From Magicicada septendecula (lineage: Eukaryota; Arthropoda; Insecta; Hemiptera; Cicadidae): DNA of 64,000 nucleotides. This document shows, piece by piece, positions 22,945 through 33,663 of the stretch. A model generated the notes under the pieces. That model did no database searches. It worked only from the letters and a program-made list of their open reading frames with translations, and had not been told where the DNA came from. The stretch lies in the NCBI GenBank assembly GCA_034769895.1, contig CM068373.1, forward strand, positions 19,511,967-19,575,966. The letters are read 5' to 3'. A program made the translations under genes and the position numbers. Position 1 is the first letter of the stretch, and every line of letters begins with the position of its first letter.

Positions 22945-23107
<163 letters not shown>

Positions 23108-23474
23108 GCGCTTGTGCGTACGTTTGTTCATACAATTTTATGCATGTGTGTATATAAATTGTGACTAATAAAATTATAGTTATTGAAATTGCAAGAAAAT
23201 TAATTTTAATTTTAATTAATTCGTCTTCAACCCGTAGGCAATTCAAATGTTGTCAGATTTTTAAAAGTACCAGAGACCGTTTATGCATTTACATAAGGTA
23301 AACCTTAATCTATAGCATTTCTGCATAAAGTGTCAAAATTTGTATTTGGAAAGTGGTATTTGCATTAAGTTAATGGATTACAAAATTCTTTGTTTCCTTG
23401 GATTAAAGATTCTAGGCTTGTCTGTTATGCTAAACAGTTGCCAGCTGTTATCAATAATAATAACGAAATTGTAA

Positions 23475-24610
23475 TTATTCTTCTTCTATGGCGCCACAGT
23501 TTGGAGTCGAACCTTAGCCTCCATAATCACCCGCCTCCATTTTTCCCTGTCCTTGGCGATCAATGTTCATTGTTTTATTTTAAGTAAAGTATCAGTATGC
23601 CTCACCACTGCGTTAATCCAGCGAGGCTTGGGTCTTCCGACAGGCCTTCTACTCTCGATTTGACTAAACAGTATCTTCCTAGGTATTCGGTTGCCTTCCA
23701 TCCTAATGATGTGTCCTGCCCATTGCAATCCATGCAGTTGGATGGTGGTTACCAGATAATTGTCTGTAAACAGCTTGTATAGCTCCTCATTGCGACGCTT
23801 TCTCCATATCCCATTGACTCGGATTGGTCCACATATTCTCCTCAAAATTCTCCTTTCATACGTATTGACTATGTTAGCGGCTTGTTTGTTCAGAGTCCAA
23901 GTCTCGCTGCCATATGTTATCACCGGTCTAATCATTACTTTATATAATGTGACCTTGGACTGATGGTGGATATTTCTTGTCTTGAATTTAGTTGCCAACG
24001 AAGCATATGCTCCATTTTCGGCCTGTATCTTTTTTCTTACTTCGTTTATATTTTCATTATCTTCTGCCATCCAACATCCAATATATTTAAACTGATTAAC
24101 TATTTCCATGTTTAGTGATTCAATTTCAAACTGTTCGGGTTTCCTGTTTTTCCTTCGAGTGGTGATCATAATCTTTGTTTTATCTGTATTAACCTGTAAT
24201 CCTATCTCTTCTGCTTCACCTTTGAGTTCCTTGAAGGTCTCTTTTGCTCTTCCTTGGGTTATTGTCATAATATTAATATCATCTGCATTTCCTACGATCT
24301 GGTCCATTTTATGTTCGAATGTTGAATTCCTATCAACTGACAATTTTCTGATCACATATTCAAGTGCTAAGTTGAACAGGGTTGGTGCCAACCCATTGCC
24401 CTGTTTTAACCCTCTCGTGACGTTAAAAGGTTCTGTCGTACCCGTTTGCCATTTGACTTTGGCTGTCGTCTGTCAATGCCGTCAGTTGTATTAATTTAAT
24501 GGGTATTTGAAAGTACAGCATAATTTCAAAAGTTAATTGCTATCTATACTGTCATACACTTGCCTAAAATCTACGAACATTTGTGTTAGGTCCAGATTGT
24601 TTTTCCATTG
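23475..24610 (-). pseudogene. LINE RT remnant with 274-codon open segment
   Basis: This holds the longest non-repetitive open frame of the window (23567-24391). Upstream of its first Met the frame gives QMFVDFRQVYDSID and VTRGLKQGNGLAPTLFN, the latter being the RT 'G..QG....LFN' motif. The catalytic block reads VGNADDINIM, where Tyr (or Phe) before ADD is normal, so Tyr is replaced by Asn. It continues with VNTDKTKIM, FKYIGCWM, RPVITYGSETWTLNKQ, YERRILRRICGP, HGLQWAGHIIRMEGNRIP and RRPVGRPKPRW, a complete LINE C-terminus. The 5' half, including endonuclease, is absent. The 3' end is followed by AAGGACAGGGAAAAATGG, typical of these LINEs. The Asn substitution probably ended activity even before truncation. 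Confidence 0.9.
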
Positions 24611-25059
24611 TAATTATTAGTTCTTAATAATAACTTTTTTAGCAAATTATGTCATTTTATATAAGCCATGTACCTACTATAAAATTGAAGTTTTTACAGT
24701 CAAATATGTTACTACACTTTTATAACTAAGTCGAGTGTACAATAAATATCAACTTAGTATGTGTTAGTTGGAATTATTTTGCAATCGCTTACAAATAAGA
24801 ACACGCTGAAAACAACGAAGATTTTACCTACCAAGAGCGGTACAGGAAGGGTGAGAATAATAAAGATTATTATAAGTAATTAAAAGTGACATCAGCCCAG
24901 GGCTTTAAGGTTAGCTTCACTATACTACTTTGGTATACGAAAGGTCTGATGAAATTAGAAATTATTCACTTGATAATTCGAAAATGTAGGTGTACATGTG
25001 AGTGGTACTTGTAGAGCCACTTTTTAATATTTACCACTAGTTATTAATGCCCTGTTGAT
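24611..25059. other. AT-rich spacer, nothing recognised
   Basis: About 450 bases between two minus-strand LINE remnants. No element was recognised. Confidence 0.4.
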
Positions 25060-25860
25060 TTTTCTTCTTTAGCACTAGGGCCTAACGTGAGCCCTGGTTT
25101 CCAACACCAATCTTCTCCAATGTCTCGTATCCATTCCCATCTCATTGAAATCCCCTCACATCCATTCTTCTTAGGTCTTCTAGAACATCATCCAACTATC
25201 TTATCTTCGGTGGGGCCCTCTTTCTGCTTTTATGTACTTGAGCCCTTAGGATTTTATTTGGCATACACTGATCATCCATCCGCTCTAAGTGACTTAGCCA
25301 TTGTATTCGTTGAGCCGTCACGAAGATTACAATATCCTCATGCTTCAATAGGCCGTCTATCTCCTGGTTGTTTCTTATTCTCCATACGTCATCTTCTTCA
25401 AACTGAGCCATAAACACGTTTCTTTCTTTCAAACCTTCTTAGCGTTTCTTTTCTGTCACTGTCCATGTCTTGCCTACATAAGTAACAACCGGTCCGATAA
25501 GTGTCTTATATTTTTTATTTTTGTAACGACTAATGAGTTTGCTACTCAACAGTCTGATGTTGGCATAATATGCTCTTTTTCTATTTGTATCCTGTCATGT
25601 ATTGTCGTGTTTATGGACTCTTCATTATCTATCATGTTACCCAGCCATTTGAACCTATTTACTGCATCAAATGAATTATCTTCTACGCATAAACTATATA
25701 GATTTCTTCTCATTTCTGATACAGAGATGAGCATGTATTTAGTTTTAGTGATATTTACATTAAGTGCCATTCCAACGGATTTTCGATTCAGTTCCTTGTA
25801 TACCTCTACTAGCCGTTGTCTTGATCTGGCTTTAATCACAACAATTCTCTGTTGATTAAG
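25060..25860 (-). pseudogene. LINE RT C-terminal remnant
   Basis: Minus-strand segments in order: IKARSRQRLVEVYKELNRKS, VNITKTKYMLIS, FDAVNRFKWLGNMIDNEESI, then RPVVTYV-like (frameshifted), WRIRNNQEIDGLL and QRIQWLSHLERMDDQCMPNK. These are the region just after the RT catalytic Asp pair and the C-terminal domain of an insect LINE. At least two frameshifts split it. This copy differs in sequence from the neighbour at 23475-24610, so they are separate insertions. Confidence 0.85.
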
Positions 25861-26945
25861 GGATGTTTATCCAGCCTCATTGCTTTTAATGTTACTTATA
25901 AAGACTTTACAACGTCAAATTATTGTTTATTTTACCATAACAATTAATAACTCACTTAAACAACCGTTGTAATAAAAAATAAAATTAGGCACAACACGAG
26001 GCAGTAAACGTATATATTTATTAGGCCTGTATAAAGTTATTTTATTATAACTGATTATGTATTCCTTATTTAATGAATACTATCAAAACTAGACTGATAA
26101 AAACGCCGAAAATGGAACCGTTTCAGTTCAAATGGTTTACTGGATACTAAGCAAAATGTGCTGTGGAAGTTAAAGCAAAAAGAATTCACGTCTTCACACA
26201 ACTAAACAGAAATATTACGACATATTTAGAGTGATAACAGCAGAATGTCAGTAGTTGTTAGAATTTAGATAAACCAGTTTACACGAAGATTAATGGTACT
26301 ATATTTTTCGTGTGTCTCGGCAAAAGGAGATAGGTAAAAGGAAGAAGCTGGATTAGTTTGATGGGTAGGTAGAAAGTCACACACACACAAGGGCGCGCGG
26401 ACGGCTTAGCAGCACTCGGTTAGTAGGATTGTTAGGAAAAGTAAGGTTTAGCGAATAAAGGTGGACTAAGTGCATTAAGGAAAGGCTATAGAGGAGGTTC
26501 GAAGTCCCTTTGGTGCTATAAATTAAGATGCGGAACTGACACAGAGGGGGACAGGAAAAGCATCTCATGCCAGCAGCTGATACACGGGGGTGGTAATAAT
26601 CGTCTTCCAAGGAATTACGCGTAATGACTTTTGTTGCACCCAAACCTATCGTCAAGCAAATCGAATGATAGCACAAATAACGCACTACAGTTTCTTACAA
26701 TATACAACTAGCCACAGCCAGTCTGCTTTGGAAACAGAGAATGAAATTAAATACATATTCTAATCGGATATTACTGTATTGGTCTTGTACGTCATAAGGC
26801 AATAATTGTATGTCAGGCAGATCGTGGGTTCTGTGTGATTTAGAAAGTGTATACATTTTATGGGTATAAAAACTTAATATTTTACAAAGGCAAAATACTT
26901 CGTGTAAAGCTAATAAGAGTAAGAGTTTAAATTTTACTTTTTATT
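25861..26945. other. 1.1 kb spacer; GC-richer island at 26370-26680
   Basis: Mostly AT-rich. A 102-codon minus-strand ORF at 26377-26685 lies in the GC-richer part. I see no motif in it and cannot assign it. Confidence 0.35.
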
Positions 26946-27165
26946 AATTTACTTCACTTACGTTGTTAACATTCATTCCCGGATTGTTTGGCCGTGGTCC
27001 ATTGTTTTCTACAAAAACAGACGTTTCAGGAGTGTCATCGACTGCCATCATCAGTGTAAATTCGAGCTTCGCTAACGTAGGGTGGCAGACGTTAGTGACC
27101 ACAGTACTGTGGTTAAAGCTGGAGACGTCCCGTGATCACCACTCCTACTTTCTCTAAGTTAACAC
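26946..27165 (-). repeat. Hammerhead-like module related to HINE interior
   Basis: The minus strand gives TTTAACCACAGTACTGTGGT, then CACTGATGATGGCAGTCGAT, TGAAACGTCTG and CAATGGACCACGGCCAAACA. The same module occurs inside the HINE-like elements at 16960, 43090 and 45410, but here no HINE termini flank it. It may be the free-standing repeat from which the HINE copies captured their insert. The core is CTGATGA (27048-27054) with GAAA (27024-27027). Confidence 0.65.
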
Positions 27166-27347
27166 CATAAACCATAAATTCTCTAAGTTATGTTAATGGG
27201 TAACAGAAAACCACAAAGCGATTTAAATATGCGCAGCGTTATTAAAAAGACTAAGAAGCAAAATTAAAAATTATATTACAAATAAAATAGATAAAGTATT
27301 GCTTAATGAAATACTTTTAAGCAAATAATAGTGTAAAGTAGAAGATT

Positions 27348-27845
27348 TGGTGGAGTAGGCCTACTTTTTGGAGAAGCGTAGAGACAAGATATTTGACTTT
27401 ATAGAATATTGAAACTTTCAACTTGTGAAACTTACTTGTCTTTTCTTCTCGTACGCGTTTCGGCGTGGTGTTCGCCTTCGTCAGCTTTGAGACAGACTGC
27501 CATTAATTTGTAACGGTTTTTATTTTGAAAGGTATAGTGTGGGTGGTGTGTGGAGGAAGGGGATTGGCGCGGGGATCCAAATTATTGTTAGTTTTATGTA
27601 TAATTGTGTCAAAAAGTGTGTGTGATTTATACTGTAATTGGTCGTTAAGTATGTTGTTTGGTTGTGTTGTGTGGTGTTTGTATATTTCATATTGTTCTGC
27701 TGTGTTAAGTTTTTACACTACTTACCCAAAGGTCGAAAACTTAACACAGCAGAACAATATGGAATATTACACTACTTACCCAAAGGTCGAAAACTTAGTA
27801 GTAGGCCTACTTTTTGGAGAAGCGTAGACACAAGATTTTTGACTA
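27348..27845. repeat. 50-bp direct repeats flanking hairpin sequence
   Basis: AGTAGGCCTACTTTTTGGAG followed by AAGCGTAGA occurs at about 27354 and 27797. Between them lie a hammerhead-like minus-strand motif (CTGACGA, GGCG/CGCC stem, GAAACGCG; 27459-27485), a 24-bp inverted repeat (TATTGTTCTGCTGTGTTAAG and complement, about 27693-27763) and two direct copies of TACCCAAAGGTCGAAAACTT. Confidence 0.6.
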
Positions 27846-28379
27846 TTGATGACGAAAGAGCCAATGCCAACACCATGAGTCAGAGAAGAAGAAGAAAATT
27901 TGATAAATGCGTTTGAAAACTTAATCAAGTTTTCCATCTTTTAATACAATTTGAATATTAAAAAAAAAATAGCCAACTACTGCGCTAGAATTAAATTAAC
28001 TTTGTTAGTACAACCGATGAGGAACGGAGTACAAGATAAACTACTTACCTAGTTATTGGAGCCCCTAGAGACTTTCCATACGATGTAACAACAATTCTCA
28101 AAGGAAAGTTAAGGACAAGGTTTTGTTTTCAAGCTGCTAGTATAAAATTGGAATGAAGGATATTAAACGTTCAGAGATACTGAACGCGTATATCGAGTTA
28201 ATATTTATGTTGTGTACCGGTAAATGTGACTCCACGAAATTTGCAAACGAAATTGTGACTCCAAAAAATACCATGAGCAGTGATGATAGTTTCTTATGAC
28301 ATTTATAACACAGCTACACAATTCACGATACAAAACATACAACTCACAATCATAAACTTGATTTCAATTATATTAATGA

Positions 28380-28634
28380 CATTATGAATTGAATATTATA
28401 AGAATACTCGACAGGATAGCCCAATATCAGCTGCATTTGTGGGAACATCTTTGGGGAATGGATGACTGCCGCATCCTTAAACAACTCTGGAACTATAAAC
28501 CGAGGGGATGGAGAGGTGTGCGACGTCCGAGGAAGCGCTGGAGTGACCAGATCTAATATTTCCCTATTTGAGACCGGAACAAACCATTTTTGGTTTAATC
28601 CGTGAAGATGATGATGATGATGATGATGATGATA
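28380..28634 (+). pseudogene. LINE 3' end with (GAT)n tail
   Basis: The plus strand reads HLWGMDDCRILKQLWNYKPR and RGVRRPRKRWSDQI, the last codons of a LINE ORF2 (MDD.R..K.L..YKP..RR..GRPRKRW). It then runs about 70 bases of 3' untranslated sequence into GTGAAGATGATGATGATG, a (GAT)9 tract ending near 28634. Some LINE clades end in such short microsatellites instead of poly(A). Only the last tenth of the ORF is left. Confidence 0.75.
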
Positions 28635-28925
28635 TTTACCACTTGTCGTTTTACTGAGCATTTGGTATGGCTAGTGTAAGAAATACTGTTGTGACCTTCG
28701 TACGCCATTGTCGTGTTTGAACAGTGGAAACCGAACACTAACACTGAGACCAGAGAAATTGTTATTAAAAATTTTAATGAAAGTTTAATCGTGCGTTGAA
28801 TCGAGAACGCACTGGTCTGAGACGTTCTGAACTGAAAGACCGTCCTCATAGTTCTCAGGTCAATATACGGACGAGTATGGATGTATGGAACAGTCCGCGA
28901 TCAGTTTTTTCTACTTTATAGAGGA

Positions 28926-30083
28926 CTAGCGAGTACCCGGCATGCGTTGCAATGCCACTCAAAGAAAGAAAGTGTTTGTGTTTTAATTCTGTTTATTGAA
29001 GTGCTTTTGGATACACAATATTTTTTGTTTTTCCGTCTGGTGCGTACGATATATCCCCCCAGAGGATCGTATCGAAAAAAAACACCTGTCCTATGTTGGT
29101 TCTCCCGTTGCGTAAAATATTTGTGCCAAGTTTGGTTGAAATCGGTCCAGTGGTTTAGGAGGAGATGTGGAAGACCCCAAAGAACCCCCAAAAGAACCCC
29201 ATCGAAAAAACACCTATCCTACGTTGGTTCTCCCTTTGCGTAAAATATTTGTGCCAAGTTTGGTTGAAATCGGTCCAGTGGTTTAGGAGGAGATGTGGAG
29301 ACCACAAAGGACCCCCCGAAGGATCATATCGAAAAAACACATATCCTATGTTGGTTCTCCTGTTGCGTAAAATATTTTTGCCAAGTGTGGTTGAAATCGG
29401 TCCAGTGGTTTAGGAGGAGATGTGGAAGACCCCAAAGGACCCCCCAATGGACCCCGTCGAAAAAACACCTATCCTATGTTGGTTCTCCCGTTGCGTAAAA
29501 TATTTGTGCCAAGTTTGGTTGAAATCGGTCCAGTGGTTTAGGAGGAGATGTGTAGACCACAAAGGACCCCCCGAAGGATCATATCGAAAAAACACATATC
29601 CTATGTTGGTTCTCCTGTTGCGTAAAATATTTTTGCCAAGTGTGGTTGAAATCGGTCCAGTGGTTTAGGAGGAGATGTGGAAGACCCCAAAGGACCCCCC
29701 AATGGACCCCGTCGAAAAAACACCTATCCTATGTTGGTTCTCCCGTTGCGTAAAATATTTGTGCCAAGTTTGGTTGAAATCGGTCCAGTGGTTTAGGAGG
29801 AGATGTGGAAGACCCCAAAGGACCCCCCAATGGACCCCGTCGAAAAAACACTTATCCTATGTTGGTTCTCCCGTTGCATAAAATATTTGTGCCAAGTTTG
29901 GTTGAAATCGGTCCAGTGGTTTAGGAGGAGATGTGGAAGACCCCAAAGGACCCCATCGAAGAAATTCAGAAACCTTCGCGGGCGTGCGCACAACTCACCG
30001 AAGTTTCATCGCAATCGGATGAATGGTATAGGAACGCATACGGGACAAAGAAACAAAGAAACATTCATTTTTATAGATATAGA
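28926..30083 (-). mobile_element. Non-autonomous Helitron, 1,158 bp
   Basis: On the minus strand the element starts TCTATATCTATAAAAATGAA after an A and ends with a hairpin GGCATTGCAACGCATGCC, nine bases later CTAG, then T. A 5' TC, a 3' hairpin close to CTRR, and insertion between A and T without target duplication are the defining features of Helitrons. No Rep/helicase sequence is present, so it is non-autonomous. Most of its length is a 128-bp tandem array. The short open frames across the array (for example WFRRRCGRPQRTP) are products of the repeat and are not genes. Confidence 0.75.
29070..29960 (-). repeat. 127/128-bp tandem array in Helitron, 7 units
   Basis: The landmark TTTAGGAGGAGATGTG recurs with its A at 29157, 29285, 29412, 29540, 29667, 29795 and 29923, so spacing alternates 128 and 127. 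Units beginning 29285 and 29540 share a distinct variant (GACCACAAAGG, GAAGGATCATAT, CAAGTGTGG). This gives a 255-bp higher-order repeat of two units present twice. Confidence 0.9.
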
Positions 30084-30393
30084 TAAAGTAAGTGAAATTT
30101 TATGAATCATACAAAACAGATTAATGCTATTATCACGGTGGACTTACTGTTAATATTTCATACTTCTCAAGAATAATATAATGTATTTTTAATCATGTCT
30201 ATTATACTTTGAATACTTATTCAATTTAGAGTAATAAAAAAGTAATATCATTATTTCTTTCATGTATAATTCTTGATACAGATATACTAGCAACTCTAAA
30301 TGGTTTTCATCTTAGTATTTTTCACCTTAACACTGCACTAAGTAAAAATAACTTTAAAATTTTGTTCTTGCTGTTGCTTACACACTACAATAC

Positions 30394-30863
30394 TGTTACG
30401 TCGAACAGAACATTCTACGTGTTTTTCTGCTATTCTATTGGAACCAGCTGTCATGTTGTGTGCGTACGTGATTTTTAACTGGCGTTAACGAGATTGTTCC
30501 AGACTGTAACGAGTGTTCAAGGCCGCGAGCAATTACGCTCTAGTGTTGACGCGTATTATGGATTAATCTGGAATAATCTATACGGGGTATAAATGTAGGC
30601 ATTCAGCGCTGCTCAGTTTGAGTTTAATTGGCGCTTTATTCCAATGCGGTTCGAAGTATTGTGTTTTATAATTGTTGGAGACTCTATTAATTGACGTTAT
30701 TATTACGTGTGAACAATTTTTATTTTATTTGTTGTAAGAGACTATCTTCTTGATTACAAACTGTTTAATTGTAATAATGAAAGCGGGTGATTAGTGACTT
30801 AATTGGTGTCTTGTGTTTTGTTTTCCACTGTACCATACGACGATCAGGGAGCCCGTCGTAACA
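30394..30863 (+). mobile_element. Solo LTR, GGTATAAAT promoter subfamily
   Basis: Starts TGTTACGTCGAACAG and ends GCCCGTCGTAACA. It carries TTCAAGGCCGCGAGCAATTA, a TATA box (GGGGTATAAATGTAGGCATT) and the shared 3' half with TTGTTTTCCACTGTACCATA. Flanks are ATAC at the left and ATAT at the right, a 4-bp duplication with one mismatch. It is the shortest clean copy and a good reference for the subfamily. Confidence 0.85.
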
Positions 30864-31879
30864 ATATGAACAGTTCAATTCCCACACAGCTAGATAAATT
30901 ATCTTTATTATTTAGAGTATTGCTGATAGTTCTTGTGTATCTTTGCCATATATCATTACCCCATATAACAAAGTAATCTGCAATTTGATAACAAAAAGAT
31001 AATTTTCTTTTCAGATTAGTAATGAAAGAAATGATCCAGTTTTGGATAATACCAACAAAATAATTTATGCGTGAAGCGGATATTTATATGTGCATGTCGA
31101 TTACAGGTGACTTCTTCATTTTCAGTTATTATAACTAGTGTTTAATTCAAATGAATATAATTCTTTAGTACGTTATTTTATAACAGCTTACAAATAATAG
31201 TAGAAGAATTAAAATTTTCAGCATAAAAAATACAAGTGTTTACAAATCAATATATTTGATTTACAATTTATTTCGTCGAAACAGGTTTTGTGGGTTTTCA
31301 ACATACATTGGATCTGCGTAATTCATAAATGTGTCATCAGTTAGTTGTGACTGCAAGCCCAGATTCACTTCTGTGGTTTACCAAAGTTAGCTTTAATTGG
31401 GAACAATTACATGTTTCCTGATATGGGTTGATTCTGATGTAAATTCAGCGAATTCGTTTAAACTCATGTGCATACTCTATTGATTTTACCGGCAGAAGCG
31501 CATTCTCTTTTGTTCCGCTCTTTTAGAATTATTCTGCTACAATTTCTGTTTATTCTAGTGTGTTTATATCACACTTCGTATGTCTTCAGATTACCTACCG
31601 TGCTAATGTACTTGTAGTGTGTACTCTATTGTCCATATAATGTTAAAATTTTGATTTCCACAGAATAGAATCTATTCTTCCTAATATTCTATTGGGTATA
31701 ATTTAAAGGATTAAGTAGCTATATACATTTTAATTTGTGTGGGTGTGTAATTATATAACAACAAATATTTTTACACATGCATGTTGAAAACTTACAATAA
31801 CACGTGTGTTACTTACAACTTACACATACAAATTTACCAAATAATTTAATAACTATGAGGTATACAAAATGAATTATAT
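30864..31879. other. 1 kb AT-rich spacer, nothing recognised
   Basis: Lies between two LTRs of the same family and orientation. No gag/pol-like coding was found in it, and the two LTRs belong to different promoter subfamilies. It is therefore not the internal region of one provirus. Confidence 0.5.
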
Positions 31880-32864
31880 TGTTACGTTCGTTGAGATGAC
31901 AAATAATTACCTTACGCTGTTGAAAATTCAAGAATATTTCTCGACCAGACCAGCGTGTTCAGCGTCTGTGCCAAGGTCGTAAACTCACGAAGCCTCTAGA
32001 CTGTTCGAGCACTTACAACTAGGCAATTTATACCAGCACGCCGCCAGGAGAATGAAAAACGTTTCTGGAACTTCTGCGGGATCTATATAAGCAAAAGCGG
32101 GCGGCATAGAAGTTTGTTAAATCTGGCGATATTGTAGTGTGCGGTGATTATTAAGGTCAAGCGATTATTGTATTAATTAGTGTAAAACTGTAATAAGGTG
32201 ACATTTATTGTTGGGCAAAATCAACTTAAATTACCTATGCCTTGTTGATTTTTCATTGATGTTTACGACTAATTAAAGTAAATTATTAGATAAATAAATC
32301 ACATTATATCCGTCGTGTGACTTCCTTACGTCGATTAAAATGACGCGTTTCGGAACATCTGCTCCATCATCAGATTAAATCGCTCTATTGAGGTCGTTAA
32401 TAGTTAAAATCACATGTTACACATAATTGTCCACTATGTAATTCACTCGCTTTCTAAATGGTGCGCACCACGACGAAGCCGATCGGACAACTGCACGCGT
32501 TTCGGAACATCTGCTCCATCATCAGATTAAATCGCTCTATTGAGGTCGTTAATAGTTAAAATCACATGTTACACATAATTGTCCACTATGTAATTCACTC
32601 GCTTTCTAAATGGTGCGCACCACGACGAAGCCGATCGGACAATCTGATGATGGAGCAGATGTTCCGAAATGCGTCATTTTAATCGACGTAACGAAGTCAC
32701 ACGACAGATATAAGGTGATTTATTTATCTAATAATTTACTATTCATACGTGACTTGGATACCAAGAACTACTATGACTAATTAAAGTTGATAATTAGTGT
32801 CTTCATTGGTGTCTGTTATTTTGTTTCCACTGTGCAATACTACGATCACTGTACCGTCGTAACA
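31880..32864 (+). mobile_element. LTR, CTATATAAG promoter subfamily, interrupted
   Basis: Starts TGTTACGTTCGTTG and ends TACCGTCGTAACA; flanks are ATAT and ATGT. It has CTTCTGCGGGATCTATATAA as promoter and the family's 3' block. A palindromic retroposon at 32279-32774 splits it with a 12-bp duplication. Without the insert the LTR is about 475 bp, equal to its relatives. Confidence 0.85.
32279..32774 (+). mobile_element. Palindromic retroposon with three hammerhead-like cores
   Basis: GACTAATTAAAG is duplicated at 32267-32278 and 32775-32786. The body (32279-32738) has inverted ends TAAATTATTAGATAAATAAA. The tail is 36 nt (CTATTCATACGTGACTTGGA...). A block of about 150 bases within the body is tandemly repeated, so three cores are present: two on the minus strand (32348-32373, 32500-32525) and one on plus (CTGATGA at 32644, GAAA at 32666, then TGCGTC). 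The copy at 52292-52753 has the same termini and tail. Confidence 0.85.
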
Positions 32865-33195
32865 ATGTAACTTAATAGAATTATTGTTGTTTAAATGTGT
32901 TAATGAATAACGAAACTGTACGTGGACCGTCGAAAAACTTGGTTCCACTTTAGGTGGACAAGCTTGTATCACGTACTCAACGGTATGCTGAGTAACCTGG
33001 TAAACTTAATAAATATCTTGCAACTGCTGCTGCACAGCTTTAATTCCTCACATTAATTATTATTACTGTTAATTACACTTATGTAAGTGTACTATGAAGA
33101 TATTTACTGTTACTTGTGTCACTTGCCAAGATTTATTGAAACACTAATGATAATAATAAGAATAATAATATTACGTAAAGGAAAAAATAATTTCT
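32865..33195. other. Spacer, nothing recognised
   Basis: About 330 bases, AT-rich, no recognised element. Confidence 0.4.
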
Positions 33196-33662
33196 GTTGG
33201 TTCATATTGAAACGAACGAAATTGCCTAGAACAGCCGAGAGCGTCCTCCGCCCGTCCCCCCTAGTAGTGCAAGTGTTGCCTCAGTAAAGGCCGCGCTCAA
33301 GTACGTTCCAGAGTACCCTGGAGAACACTTGAAATACGCAGTAGCTGACACAACACATTGGGGATAGAATCTTTCTAGAAAACGTGCGCTACCTATAAAA
33401 AACTATAGCAGCCGGCTTGTCAGTTAGTTGTATTGAACGATTTTCCTTAGTGCGGATCGACTGTTTGTCGAAGTATTGTGTTATAATTAGTGTGGAACTA
33501 TATTATTTGACATTATTATTGAGTGTGGATAAATCTAAACGGAATTATTGCACGAGATGATTACAAATTGTTATTTGTGGCTAATTAAAGCTGGTTATTA
33601 GTGACTTCATTGGTGACTGTATTTTGTTTTTCCACAGCGACAATCAGTGAGACCGTCGTAAA
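33196..33662 (+). mobile_element. Solo LTR, decayed termini
   Basis: The 3' half matches the family (TTGACATTATTATTGAGTGT, GGCTAATTAAAGCTGG, GTGACTTCATTGG) and ends ACCGTCGTAAAA, with the usual CA mutated. A TATA-like CCTATAAAAAAC is followed by CAGCCGGCTTGTCAGTTAGT as in the CTATATAAG subfamily. The start at TGTTGGTTC is approximate. Confidence 0.7.
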
Positions 33663-33663
33663 A

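Noticed and set aside
26480..26520. GGTTCGAAGTCCC as a tRNA T-arm
   Set aside because: No acceptor, D or anticodon stem could be placed around it.
26377..26685. GC-richer 102-codon ORF as a gene
   Set aside because: No motif or start context was convincing. It was left as an unassigned spacer.
28881..30105. Series of ORFs with WFRRRCGRPQRTP
   Set aside because: They lie in the Helitron tandem array and repeat with its period.
30394..32864. Two LTRs 1 kb apart as one short provirus
   Set aside because: They belong to different promoter subfamilies, the sequence between them is non-coding, and each has its own flanking ATAT-like sites.
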